A stretch of 64,000 nt of DNA, taken from Globomyces pollinis-pini. Taxonomy: Eukaryota; Chytridiomycota; Chytridiomycetes; Rhizophydiales; Globomycetaceae. A program made the position numbers and the translations under genes. The notes under the pieces are model-generated. The model saw nothing but the letters and a program-made list of their open reading frames with translations, searched no databases and was not told the origin of the DNA. Below are positions 1 through 11,688 of this stretch, piece after piece. The first letter of the stretch is position 1, and every line of letters starts with the position of its first letter. The stretch is from positions 69,609 to 133,608 of the forward strand of contig MU621093.1 in assembly GCA_025399215.1 (NCBI GenBank), given 5' to 3'.

Positions 1-24
1 TTGATTATTTGTTTCTTTCCTAGT

Positions 25-983
25 TCAAATTAGTGGATCTGAGTTATACTTGAAACTATTTATCCAAGGATGTTTTTGTAATCTATTGGCTGAAATTCTC
101 AAGTTAGGATCTTTCTGAAAACATTCGTTTAGAAAATCACGAAATAACTGTGATGAGAATCATCATTCTTACAGGCGTAATAGAATCTGGATATGGTATT
201 GTATCTGCTGATACAATTCTAAATAAGGCAGAGATTGGCTCCAAGTCGTAGTAGGGTGGTTTCCCTGTGTATAATTCTAACGCTGTACATCCAACACTCC
301 AAATATCTGATGAGCAATTAGAACCACTAAGTTCAATAACTTCTGGTGCCACTATTCATTATTGTATCGACATATTACTCCAATAAGGTGAGCCTTCAAA
401 CACATTTCGATCAATTCCAAATCGCATGGCAATTCCAAAATCAGCAAGTTTCACAACACCCTCTTTGGTAGTTAGAATATTCTAATGAAATCAAGATTAG
501 TTGATATGACAATTACTGCACTCTTGATATCGCGATGGATAATTCCTTGATCATGAAGGTAAGATAATCCAATCAATACTTGGTCCATATACCCACTAAC
601 CAATATTTCTGGTATATTTCCAAACTTCTTTATCGTTTCTAGTAAGCTACCAGATTCACAGTATCTAGTTTTTAATTTCAACAAATTTACTCCATAATAA
701 TTAACAAATCAGTGTTTGTACGTTCATAACCATATAGATGAACAATATTCAAGTGACGAAGTTGTTTTAATAAATCTATCTCGGACTAACATTATTGATG
801 GATGTATGTTACCATTGTCTCATTTAACTTATGTAAAGATAGATGTTTAATTCGTTTAATTGCAACTGTTTTTCCCGTTGATTTACTCAATGCTTGATAT
901 ACTGATCCTGATGCTCCTTTTCCAATTAAGCTTCCAATCTTGTACTCGGTCTGAACATTTGTTTTCATAGAGTTGTGTAACAT
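25..983 (-). CDS. Cdc7/SepH-like (MAP3K-epsilon/STE group) protein kinase, catalytic domain only
   Basis: Serine/threonine kinase of the Cdc7/SepH/MAP3K-epsilon type, which in fungi acts in the septation/mitotic-exit network. Six exons are joined by introns of 27, 26, 35, 27 and 25 nt. Visible motifs in order: glycine loop [17 protein letters not shown] lysine, [10 protein letters not shown] hinge, HRDIKSANIL catalytic loop, DFG (LADFGIAM), APE after a GSPYW activation segment, [12 protein letters not shown], and the terminal [10 protein letters not shown] followed by HPWI. I start at the ATG at 983 because the frame upstream has no other ATG. The product is only about 285 residues, whereas Cdc7/SepH proteins usually carry long C-terminal regions, so this is a stand-alone kinase domain or a truncated family member. 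Only 58 bases separate it from the stop of the next gene upstream. Family call good; pathway inferred. Confidence 0.85.
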
Positions 984-1041
984 TAAGGGTTGTGTAACCC
1001 TGAACAAAAAAGGTTTATGAAAATTGATATATTTTGTTTAA

Positions 1042-2195
1042 CTATTCAAATTTAGCAACACAATTTTTAAACTGATATCCATTATGAAAATCTAATGGTT
1101 CCCTAGCACTTTTACCCTCAACTTTAAGCAATGTTGCAGCTACCCATCCTTCCTTACATTTAATGTAAATGTATTCATTTCCCCTTAAATAAAATAAAGA
1201 TCCAGCAGCTGCGTCATCTGGTAAGTAATCTATCGAATTCTGGAAATGAATTGTTGGATTTTCCATTTTCAAAATTTGAATTCTTTTACCTTGAAATGTG
1301 GAATGTAATGGAATCTAAATTTAATTATTAAAATTAAATATACTTTATCTCCAAATGCTAGATACATGGCATAAATGTCCACATTTGTTTTCTCATTCCA
1401 AAAAACTCTTGAACCTTCCGTTTTCAGTTTCGGTGCTTTGGACACTTTTGATTCATCTTGAACTATGGCATTATTTTGCAAATCTTCCAAGTTCTCTAAT
1501 GTATACACTAGATCTTTGCCGCCTTGATCACTCAGTAACCCATGCAGAGTAGGATATGAAATGAATTTTGGAATGCTCTATAAACAATGGTTGAATAATC
1601 CACTATCTTACCAATCGACTTTGATGTAATATTCTTCCACTGTCAAGGCGAAGAGGATCTAGGTCAATTATCGATACTCCAGTTTCCGTATCTTGATTCA
1701 AAATAGTGTATTGAATGGGCGATGCACCACGATATTTAGGAAGTAAACTTGGATGAACATTAACGCAACCTGGTAGAAATGATGAATATAGTGTTTCCAT
1801 ACCACGTTTAAATTGGGATAAGACCGATTTAGGAATAAAATACCCGAACGACACGACAACTGCCAAATCAAAGAGAGAGCCATCATTAGCTATTGGTGGT
1901 TTCCACTCTTTCAGTGTTTTGTGGGGAGCCCGATGGCATTTCAAATTATTTTGTGAAGCGAATGCTTTCAGTGGTTGATTTTGGTTGTATGGCAATACAA
2001 CTTCCAGGTTTGAATATAATTTATCTGGAGTGAATATTATTTATGAATACTTTTTTTGAGTAGTGGAGTTAAGGTTTTAATTGAGAATTCATCTGAACCA
2101 AAAAACAAGATATTGAAAGGATTTGAAGGAGAACTGAATGATCTATAACTGAAAGCTTTAATTCCAATGGTAGAGTGATAAAAACAACGAATCAT
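1042..2195 (-). CDS. FMT1: methionyl-tRNA formyltransferase, mitochondrial
   Basis: Formylates the initiator Met-tRNA in mitochondria using 10-formyl-tetrahydrofolate. Four exons join in frame by short introns. The N-terminus from the ATG at 2195 (MIRCFYHST...) is basic and Ser-rich without acidic residues, as in a mitochondrial presequence. It runs into FFGSDEFSIKTL, the formyltransferase fold start. The catalytic core shows VVVSFGYFIP, NVHPSLLPKYRGASPI and the following Gly-Val-Ser region. The C-terminal OB-like tRNA-binding domain contains TFQGKRIQI and YIKCKEGWVAATLLKVEGK. Length (about 340 residues) is normal for the family. Its stop lies 58 bases before the start of the downstream kinase, so the two are packed head to tail. 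With HemK/PrmC, mS23 and AspRS in this window it implies a normally translating mitochondrion. Confidence 0.9.
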
Positions 2196-2561
2196 TGAAT
2201 TTATCAAAGAAATTTCTTTTACTATTTTTTAGAAATTTGATTTCATTATGGAATAAGACAATCAGTGAGAAGAATGCAGTAATTTTCAGTAATTAGTTTC
2301 AATTATCATTCATCAATTGACTAAAATTATTCAAAAAATGAGCCATGAAATTTACTATGGAAATGATAGAATCAATTGGTATTTTATGGTTGTAGAGCAG
2401 TAGATTTCCTATTGAATTCAGTATTGGATTTTGAATTGAATCCTTAATAAAATCTAATTATCAAGTACTTGAAGTATTGATTGTTGGTGGCTATTGAATT
2501 GGTTGTTGGCTTATCAGAATTCTGGTACCTTGTTTCATTCTTTACCATTCTCCATCTTAAT
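2196..2561. promoter_or_regulatory. divergent intergenic region, formyltransferase / first NoxR-like gene
   Basis: Non-coding AT-rich stretch between two divergently transcribed genes. I see no clear TATA box or conserved element; it holds several ATTGAAT/TCAATT runs only. Confidence 0.4.
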
Positions 2562-4377
2562 ATGATATCAAATCATGAAGTTACTCTATGGCAAAAAGGT
2601 GTCAATGAATTCTTTAAAAATAACTTTGTAAATGCAATGCATTACTTTGTTGACGTTGGAGGTTATCCTCAAATCTGTTTCAATATTGCAATGATGTATA
2701 CCAATATTAAAGATCATAAATCAAGTGTGGTTATGTATACAAAGGTTATTGAGACTGTAACTCTCTCAGCTGTCGCTCATTTCCAAAAAGGAAACGCTCT
2801 CTTTCTTTTGAAATCGTTTAAGGAAGCTATTCTATCTTACTTTTCTACGATCGAGGTAAGTCTTGTTACGAAATTGACTCATTTTAAAGCTGTTACACGA
2901 CTCGGAGTTGATTGATTATTCTTCGTTAGGTTTAAACTACAAGCTATACCAGTGTGAAGTATTATCAAACATAGCACTTTGCTACAAAAAAACAGGAGAT
3001 CTCAATAGTTATAACAATTACATGGAAAAAGCTATTCGTAGTTCTATAACAAATGTTCAAAAGCGAATCATCTCAACTACTAATGTTAAATTATTTTTTG
3101 TCCCATACAAGTCCATCTTTCTTGTAGAGGGATATCATGATAAAATCTCAATGGATCAAGTGAAAGATTCTCACCTTGTCTCAAAGTCTAATTCATCTAG
3201 TATAGAAAATATGGAACCATCAGTCAATATCGATTTGAAGAAAGAATCAGGAGAAGCCTCTAATGACTCTTTTAGACGATTCAGGAAGTCATCTTTACCT
3301 GTTGCATTAAAAAGAGTCAACTCCGCTGTTAATATCCCCTCTGCCAAACTCACTGATGAAGAGTTACCCCGTTCAAAGACGTTAGACCGGTTTGTCTCTC
3401 CCAAAGAAGAGCCTTTTACAAATAATCCGTCAAAACCTGATCTTTTACCTCTACCAAACATCTTCAATAACTTTGACAGTCTAGTTGAGGAACTTCTCCA
3501 GCTTAAGCCTTCATCTTTTGATACCAAAACTGGCAATTTGAACAGGACTTCTAATGATAAAGAAAAGTTGAATATTTTGGTCAAGGAATTTAAAACGAGT
3601 TCTACTTTGGGCAAAAGTGATAATTCTTTTCCAGGAGAATCAGTGACTTCCAGCCCTACAATAGCAAATGAAAACCCTTCTGTCAGAGACGACACTGAAG
3701 AAACTCAAACTGAAGTGTCTGTTTCTGAAGATAAACCTTTGGAAGCGGGAGCTACATATGCTGGAGAACTCACTGATTTATTAAAAACGTTATCAAATGA
3801 ATATTCCAATGATCTCGTACAAGATTCTTCACCTGATGGTTCAACTGAATTGTCTCCATCAATTACAAGTGATAGTCTTGCTGTCATTTTAAATGAAATG
3901 GATGTGGATAAAAACGCACTACCAACAATTCGAACTGCACAATTGTCTGATCCCGAACACCTGGTTGGATCTCCCTCTAGCGTGAAACTTAGGTCCCCAG
4001 CTGCTCCTTCACAGCAGGATTCCCCACCGCCTTTACCTGATATGAACCTTCTAAGTGCGATCAAATCCAAGTTACCAGATGATTTAGTATTGCAGACTAT
4101 GGATACAAACATGAATGCATTGCTTCCGCTAACTACAATTACAACAAACAAAATCAAAATTAAAATCAAATCAAACTCTGGGCGAAATATCATTATCTTG
4201 GTTGATTCAAACTTAACTTATAAAAATCTTGTGGATAAAATCAAATCAAAATTGAACCTTTCTAGAAATGTAAACCTGTCATATGTGAAGAGTAACGAAA
4301 AAATGGTGATTGACAATCAATCGGATTTAGACTCTTTTCTGGAATATCATGAATCCAATGTCATTTTATTAAACTAG
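2562..4377 (+). CDS. NoxR/p67phox-like NADPH oxidase regulator, divergent copy 1
   Basis: TPR-plus-PB1 protein of the NoxR/p67phox type, the cytosolic activator of NADPH oxidase. The start is the first ATG (MISNHEVTLW), which aligns with the starts of the other three copies. TPR-like helices fill about residues 1-160 (LWQKGVNEFFKNNFVNA, FNIAMMYTN, AHFQKGNALFLL). One 34-nt intron (2856-2889) falls at the same place as in the sister genes, just before LLHDSELIDY. A Ser-rich linker follows with the shared RKSSLP motif, then a C-terminal PB1 domain (KIKIKIKS... to DLDSFLEY). This copy lacks the block found in the other three (FLKDGK.ALD, GF.GA, TL.RR) and has a longer, acidic linker of its own. 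It is therefore the most divergent copy, with unknown ability to activate NOX. Confidence 0.8.
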
Positions 4378-5061
4378 GTTTGCTATAGCTAGGATATGTT
4401 AATAAAATATGTTTATTGAAAACAATTTGCTAAACTATTTCAACGCGCATAGATTGGAAATAACATTCAATTGAAACTACAATAGGAGACAAAACACCAT
4501 TATCTAACTTTATAAAGGTTGTTGAAGCAAACTCAACAAACATTAGAATGATTTATGGTATTAAATGCCACTATTGTCAACCATTCAACTATGACGTAGT
4601 TTTTTATCCAAAAGTTCCAAAACATTCACTTTACCATGAAACAATTTGTTATGACACTAGTGTTTTGCCAAAAAGCTGTGCTTTTGAAACACTTCTGATA
4701 AACCATAAACTGGTAAATTTCTTTAAGAGTGTCCGATTCTAGTTCACAAGCGCGTTAGAGTTTTTTAAAAGATATTGATTAAATAGGAAGCAAGAAGAAA
4801 TTTAATAAAGACAAATATTTATATGTTTGTTAACTGATAGGTTCATTCAGGTAAAAATCAAATGAATCAACTTACAATTGAAATGGAATCGGCATGAATA
4901 ATTCTGACAGATTTGGCAATGATCTGTCTGTAACAATGACTAAAAGTACTTTGCAATGACGTTTTTGGGGCGTTTAGCACTTTGATTTCAACCGATGTTT
5001 CACAAGCCAAGACACGTATAAATGATTCATTGGAATGATGGAAACTTGTAAAAATTCAACC
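4378..5061 (+). promoter_or_regulatory. intergenic region with TATA box before NoxR-like copy 2
   Basis: A TATAAAT box at 5017-5023 precedes copy 2. It is so close to the first in-frame ATG (5035) that the third ATG (5062), which aligns with the paralogues, is the likely start. A 64-codon ORF at 4548-4742 has no recognisable features and is not called. Confidence 0.5.
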
Positions 5062-6550
5062 ATGTCCAGCAAAGAAGAACTTACATTATGGATTAAAGGA
5101 TTTGAAGAATTCAATAAAGGCAACTATGTAAATGCTGTAAATACCTTTATGGAAGTCGGTTCTTATTCCAGAATCTTATTTAATATTGCAATCACTTATG
5201 AACATACAAAAGATTATCAATCAAGTGTGGTCATGTATACAAGAGCGATTGAAGCGGATCCATATATGGCTATTTCCTATTTCCAGCGAGCAAATGCGTT
5301 GTTTTATGTAGGAGAATTGGATGATGCTCTATTATCATATCAGAAATGTTTAAAAGTACCTAACAAATCGATTGCTAACCTTCTAGTTGTTGTTGAACAA
5401 TGATTATATTGACTATACCCAATTGGGTATGAATTTCAAACTATATCGATGTGAAATCGTGTTTAATGTGGCCTTATGTTTTGAACGATTGGGAGAGATA
5501 GCAAAAGCAGACGACTGTATTGCTAAGGCATCCAGTTGTGCAACGACTCCTGAACAAAAGCAAATCATAAACAATTCTTCAACTCAAAATATCTTTTCTG
5601 TACCACGAGGAATGATATTTGACGTGAAGGAATTGAAAAAGAATAATTTATCTACAAAAGCTTTCCTCAAAGATGGAAAGATTGCATTAGATTCTACCCC
5701 TGCTGGTTCAGGGTTTAATGGATTCATTGGGGCAACTATGTTGTCTCAATTGGAAAATCAAGCAACAACAGGGACTCTAGTCAGGCGTCTCAAAAACGAA
5801 ACCAATAAAGTTGATAGAAGAAATTCATTTGGGGATGCTGGGTACACCAATCCAAAGAAAATGACACACAAAAGGAATGTATCTTCCCCTGATATTCGAG
5901 AACCTATTGCTGGGCGATCGAATAATACAGAAGTGAGTGCCAGAACTGTCACCCAAAGTCGGTTCACGAGAAAGTCCTCTTTGCCAAAATCTTCTGCTCC
6001 AAAAATGAAAGCACCTCATAATATTCCAGATCAAATTCAAGAATTTGAAAATGGTTACGAAAACTTTCCTCAAGAACGTTCATATGAAGTTCCTGTCGAA
6101 CGCTTCCCACAACGAGAAATTAAAAAGAAATCATCAATTTCAGATTCTCCTAAATCAATTCCGTACGAAAATGAATTTGATTATTTGGCCTTTGAATTGC
6201 CAAAAAATCCAGATGTAACTCAAATTAGGCCAAAAATTACAGAACCTCATATTCATCCCACCCACTCAGCATCACATTCTACAACTTCAAGTAGTAATGG
6301 AGAGAAAATCAAGATAAAGGTGGACGCGAAAGCAATTGGTGGAAAAGCATTGATTCTAATGGTACATCCTCATGTTACTTTTAAAGAATTGATTGAAAAA
6401 ATTAAACTAAAGTTGAAATTATCAAATAATGTTTCCATGAATTATTATGATGATGATAGTTTAATTTCCATTACTGATCAAGAAGATTTGGATGTTTACC
6501 TCGAATCGAATAGCAATGCTTGTTATATAATAAACTTAACAAAAGATTAA
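5062..6550 (+). CDS. NoxR/p67phox-like NADPH oxidase regulator, copy 2
   Basis: Second of three tandem NoxR-type genes. The TPR region opens with MSSKEELTLWIKGFEEF; I prefer this third in-frame ATG because copies 3 and 4 begin MASKEEL and MTSREEL and a TATA box sits at 5017. A 31-nt intron (5356-5386) follows the third TPR, directly before LLLNNDYIDYTQLG. Conserved blocks after the TPRs are IFSVPRGMIFDVKEL, FLKDGKIALDSTP, GFNGFIGATML and TLVRR, then VSSPDIR, RKSSLP, and a C-terminal PB1 domain (KIKIKVDAK; acidic turn DQEDLDVYLE). In known systems the TPRs bind Rac-GTP and the PB1 binds a PB1 partner such as Cdc24; here that is inference. About 480 residues, similar to fungal NoxR. Confidence 0.85.
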
Positions 6551-7298
6551 TTTAATCAGTGCTCTCATCTATTTTAGAAGCCATTAGGTAATCGTTTCAA
6601 ATTAGCAAATTGCCTGTTGCTTATTGAGTTAAAAACAATTAATGAATACATGACTCATGTATTCATTACTCAATGTAACATGAGTAGTCAGGTAACAAAT
6701 GACACCAGTTTTCATGTTTACCATTTCCACCAAAGATCAAGTTGTTGCCTGGAGCGAGACTCGATAATTGAAACTACTGGGAAAATTTATGCAACGCTGT
6801 TAGATGAATAAATTCTTGCTATCAAAACGTTAAGATTTCCGTCTCTTTCTCAAAGCGACTATATATTTTCTTATCCAATTTTTACCGTATATTGGCCAAT
6901 TGTAAAAAACGGTACTACTTATTTCCTGCTTCATTATATACTACTCAAAGTTATCATTTGTTGGCGTAAACGTGTAAGTGACGAAGCTCGTGGACTCATT
7001 TCCAGAAAAGCATCAATATGATACCGATCTTATTTTACTCAAACATGTTTAAAACGTTTCAAGTGTGGCTAATGACAACCAGCACAACGACTACGCGTTT
7101 ATTTGGTGAAACTATATGTATCTTGTGGTTTTCTATTCCATTGTACATTTAACAACATCACGAACAAGACTTCTAATTTTGGTTCGATTGACTATGAGTT
7201 TGTATTCGATACGATTCGTAAAACCCCTGCAGGCTCGCTTAGCTAACGCCTCAAATAGAATTTAAAAGTGAAGAACGAGTGATGATTGAAGAAAAAAC
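6551..7298 (+). promoter_or_regulatory. long intergenic region upstream of NoxR-like copy 3
   Basis: About 750 bases without a supportable gene. A 64-codon ORF at 6617-6811 has no family features. A TTTAAAAG TATA-like element lies at 7261-7268, about 30 bases before the copy 3 start. Confidence 0.4.
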
Positions 7299-8832
7299 AT
7301 GGCATCCAAAGAAGAACTTATCTTGTGGGTTCAAGGATACAATGAATTCAAAAAAGGGAATTGGACACAAGCGGTGGATCATTTTAAACAAGTTGGAGGA
7401 TATTGTCGTATTTTATACAATATTGGAATGATTTATACATGTAACAATGACCATGAATCAAGTATTGTCATGTACACGAGAAGTATTGAAGTCGATCCAT
7501 ACATGGCAGTCAGTTATTTCCAAAAAGCAAATGCAGAGTGGTCTATTCGCGCTACTGAAGAAGCTTTGGCTGATTATGCCACATCGCTGAAAGTAAGTTG
7601 ACTTGTATTTAATTGGATAGTTATTATTGGATAATGATATGATTGACTACAAACAACTCGGCTTGGATTTCAAGCTACATCGATGCGAAATCCTCTTCAA
7701 TATGGGTATGTGCTATGGCGATATGGGTGACGATAGACGAATGGAAGAGTTTGTAAAGTCTGCTTTGAAATGTTCTGTTACTTCAGAGCAAAAACGATTC
7801 ATTGGATCTACCAGAAAAGATAACATTTTTACTGTCCCAGATGATCAAATATTCAACGTAAAAGACTCTGTTCGGGACAATTTATCGCCGAAAACATTTT
7901 TGAAGGATGGGAAGGTGGCTTTGGATGCTACACCAATTGAACAGAGTTCCAATTTCAATGGATTTATGGGTGCATCCATTTTGCATCCTGATTTAATTCA
8001 TGCTGAAAATGCTACCTTGATACGCAGAAAGCTTGAAAAGGCAATCGCTAGAAGAAATTCTTATGATGAATATACACCTCCTCCTGCAATTGAAAACCAA
8101 AAGCGAAACATGTCCTCTCCTGATATTCGAATTGCATCTACGAAGCTATCTAATGATGGAGGAGCTGATGGAAAGAAAAAGAAATATGCACGCAAATCCT
8201 CATTACCTGGTCAGCGTATCAAAGTATCCCAACCTCCTGCTGAGTCGTTATCGAAAATCACAGAAAATACAAACTCTGACCGAAATAATATCAAATCTAC
8301 TGCATCAAAAGACCAACTTTCAAACGGGAACAAGTCTGACGTTTTGTCGTATGAATACCAATCTATGATTGGAGATGATAATGATTTTTTTGATGATATA
8401 AGTACATCACTAAATTCATTAAAAATGAATGACAATCAAAAACCCAAGTCCGAACCAAGACAGCCAGATGTAACCGATGACTACAGAACCTCATATCCAA
8501 ACGACAGTGTAAAGTCATCAGTTCGAGATACAAGCTCAATCTATACATCTGTACCGGCCAAATACAAGTCATCAATTGCTTCGGATAAAATTAAAATCAA
8601 AGTGGATGCGACATCGATAGACTGCAAATCATTGGTTTTGATGGTAGCATCTACTATATCATATAATGACTTGATGAACAAGATTGTTTTCAAGCTAAAA
8701 CTATCAGATTCAATCAGTCTAAATTACCACGATGAAGATCAATCAGTTATCTGTATAACTGATGATGAAGATTTGAATGTTTTCTTTGATGAATCGTCTG
8801 ATTCCAAAGTCATTTATGTATTAATGGATTAA
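7299..8832 (+). CDS. NoxR/p67phox-like NADPH oxidase regulator, copy 3
   Basis: Third tandem NoxR-type gene, closest in layout to copy 2. TPRs span about residues 1-150 (MASKEELILWVQGYNEF, YNIGMIYTC, SYFQKANAEWSI). A 28-nt intron (7593-7620) sits at the conserved site before LLLDNDMIDYKQLG. Then come IFTVPDDQIFNVKD, FLKDGKVALDATP, GFMGASIL, TLIRRK, MSSPDIR, YARKSSLPGQR, a long Ser/Asp linker and a C-terminal PB1 domain (KIKIKVDA; acidic TDDEDLNVFFDE). No frameshift or premature stop is seen, so it looks functional. Expected role: cytosolic TPR/PB1 adaptor that brings Rac and polarity factors to the NADPH oxidase encoded at 16.7-18.2 kb. Confidence 0.85.
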
Positions 8833-8920
8833 ATGTTTATAATAGTCTCATAAATAAGAAGTATCTGTGTAATATATTTAATAGATTCAGACACATTCTT
8901 TATCAACACGTCTAATTGAT

Positions 8921-11421
8921 TTATTTCATTTCACTTGATTTTACAACTCCTTTTATAGCATTGTTCTGTTGTTCTGGTTGTGGTGCGGCTGCTTGAGCTT
9001 TTGCTTTCGCATCAGCTGCAAGTCTATCGGCTGCAACCTGCTTCATCTTATCAGACATGTATGGGTTTATCTCTAATACTGCATTTAGATCTTCCCTCGA
9101 TAATGAATACAAAACACAGTGTGTCACTGCTCTGATAGATGCTGTTCGTTTCATTCGACCAAACAATAAAGCAATTTCTATTAAACAATTAAGATTTCAC
9201 AATCTTACCTCCAAAGAATAAACCAGGGGATAATTTAGCTCTGGCTACTCCATTTATAATAGCTTCTACAGTTCCAGAAGCAATAAAGAACATATGATCA
9301 CCCGACGTTCCTTCCTCAATTACATAATCACCAGGTAGATAATGATTGACCCTCAAGATCATTACCACCTGAGTTATAAATTGTTTATCCGCATCTTTGA
9401 AGAATGGCACTTTCAGAATGAGATCCTGACATTCTCTTAAAGCAATATACTACAATAATAAATCGATAAATCTATAAGCAATACCTGTCGTAACGGTTGA
9501 TTTAATTCGGATAGAATTCGTTCTTCATTGAAGAATTTACCTCCAGAGTACTTGAATTGGTAGTATTTCACGATTCTACTACGAAGGTTTTCTCCAAATC
9601 CTTTGTATGAAATGTACTGATTGACTTCTTCCAACACTTCATTGTACCGTTTACCAGAACTAGGTATTAATTGAAGTTGAGATACCTGTCCAGTCCAATC
9701 ATGAATGCGGACACATTACCAATGAAAATGGCCAAAAACGTAGCGGATATTATCATGTTAACAACTTTAAACCATCTATCAACTGTAGTGTGCGGCACAT
9801 CCGAACCCCATCTAATTGTCAATTTATATTATTATACCCATTCGCCAGCATTTCACCTGCTGCTGCAAATACAGCATGTGTATATTCTTCAAACTCAGAT
9901 TTGTAATTCTCTGGAATGGTTAAGATACCCAAATCGCGAAAGTTCATGGTAAATGAAGCATTCCAGTGCCTAACAAATAAAAAAAAGATAACTATACCAA
10001 TAGAAAACCATAGCGATCAGGATAGTAAAAGAATCTACCAACGCTGCATTAACACCATGTACTCGAAGGAAATTAGTTGTTTTTTCTGCTATATATGACA
10101 CTCTATTTTTACTTCCAAACACATTGAGGATTGGCAAAGTATTAATCATACAAATAAGTGTTAGTCCCGTACGCAGATTTGTTAATTCGGGAGACATTGC
10201 ATATGCAACAAAGACCCAAGGGAATGCGGTTATGAAATCAAAGAATATTGAACCATCCTTGAGATGTTTCTTTCGAATCAGATCAATATCAAACTCGAGT
10301 TTTTGTTCAACAAAAATTCCAGTGTTATACTTGATCAATGTGTCCAAGAAAATCACGACTGTGTTGATAATGCTATTAATAACCAAACTTCTTGAAAGTG
10401 TATGTTGATAACCGATTGCCATTGGGACAAATATAACCATCCAAATCATAAAAATCATATAGAAAGAGTTCCAAAGCTGTACTGCTAGTGAATAAGGATG
10501 AAAAACAGCGTTGTCCCTTTGGTTAAGTTTCAAAACAGAAGCGGTAGCTTTAGTGGACGGAGCCACAACCGGTTGCTTGAAGAAGGACTTCTTGAATATT
10601 TTTCCGAAGAAAATCGATTCTGAACGATCTTCTTTTTCTTTCGCATTATCAGTACTAGATTTCCTTTCCAATTTCGGGGCTACCTTTACAGGTTCGGGCG
10701 CAGGAGCTGGAGTAGTTGTTGGAATAGGAGCAGGAGCAGGAGCAGGACCAGGTGCTGGAGGACTATTAGGACGATGTGCTGAAACTTGACTTGCCCTGAT
10801 ATCCACTTCATCTATACGTTTAAGAGGTGTACCAAGCTGCAACTGCCTATCTACGGTATTTTCAGTAGGCTTATCTACAGGTGCTTGTTCATCAGTGATA
10901 ACAATACTTGGAATTTCATTTTTATCATTAATTGAGATGGTTACGTGATCATTTCCTTTACCATCCTCGTGACTCGTTTTCAGTATCGTTTTAGAATTTT
11001 CATTTGGTTTTGTATTGTCATTTGTATCAAGTTTGGGTTCGACAATTTTTTTACTTAATGAGAGAGCATCTCCAACTAACCGAGTCTCTGATTTACGTCT
11101 AGGTCTTGTTACTCGGTTTGGAATCTCTTGTAGTGATAACTTCGTCTCTATCCTGGGACTGGTTGGCTCAACAGGTGAAGTTACTATGTCGGTGGAACCG
11201 GATAATCCAATTAGTCTAGATACTCTTTCTAAAAAGGATTAATAATTAAACAGTTATTAACCTCTTTGTTCTGGACTTTGAAGACTTTCAAATTTCATCA
11301 CGTTCTCACTCATATTCGAAAATTCTGATTTTAAACGGTCAAGAGTGTTTTCCATTGATTGAATTGACTTTGAAAAGGTTTCAAACTGGTTTATCAAATC
11401 CTCCATGGTTTGTTGATTCAT
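8921..11421 (-). CDS. cyclic-nucleotide-gated / HCN-type cation channel
   Basis: Six-TM channel with a C-terminal cyclic-nucleotide-binding domain, in the plasma or flagellar membrane. In order: a charged N-terminus beginning MNQQTMEDLINQFE; a Ser/Lys linker; a Pro/Ala-rich tract; HPYSLAVQLWNSFYMIF opening S1; FFDFITAFPW (S3); a charge-poor S4 region; S5 ending FYWHWN; a pore with GEMLANGWGSDVP; S6 (MIISATFLAIFIGN); the C-linker (YISYKGFGENLRSRIVKYY); and the binding domain with GDYVIEEGTSGDHMFFI, FFGEIALL and RTASIRA, the cyclic-nucleotide phosphate-binding cassette. Several introns of about 26-30 nt fall inside the pore and binding domain. The filter reads GWG where HCN/K+ channels have GYG. 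The family resembles HCN channels and the zoospore channels known from Blastocladiomycota; ion selectivity cannot be told from sequence. Confidence 0.85.
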
Positions 11422-11688
11422 AAAGTGAAGTCAAGAACGCGTCAAAAGATTGAAGTTGTAACCAACCACCTGGACATAATAAACACGCTAAAATATCTAA
11501 TGTCGAATCATATCTTTAAGATGATAAATGGCTAATGAGAAGACTTTAATAAGCGAGTGTTCAGAGTTGGTTAATACAAAAATACTTCAGTAACAATATA
11601 CTCAAAGTATCAACTTTAAATACCAAAGTATTTAGTGGCATCTTGAGGATTTGATTATCATTAATAGTAATATTATATTTTTTTTCAA

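Noticed and set aside
3171..4193. Two long minus-strand ORFs opposite NoxR copy 1
   Set aside because: They mirror the Ser/Asp-rich linker coding sequence on the other strand; a shadow of codon bias.
4548..4742. 64-codon ORF between NoxR copies 1 and 2
   Set aside because: No recognisable domain, no promoter of its own, and AT-rich composition like the surrounding intergenic DNA.
6617..6811. 64-codon ORF before NoxR copy 3
   Set aside because: Low support: no family features and no suitable promoter.
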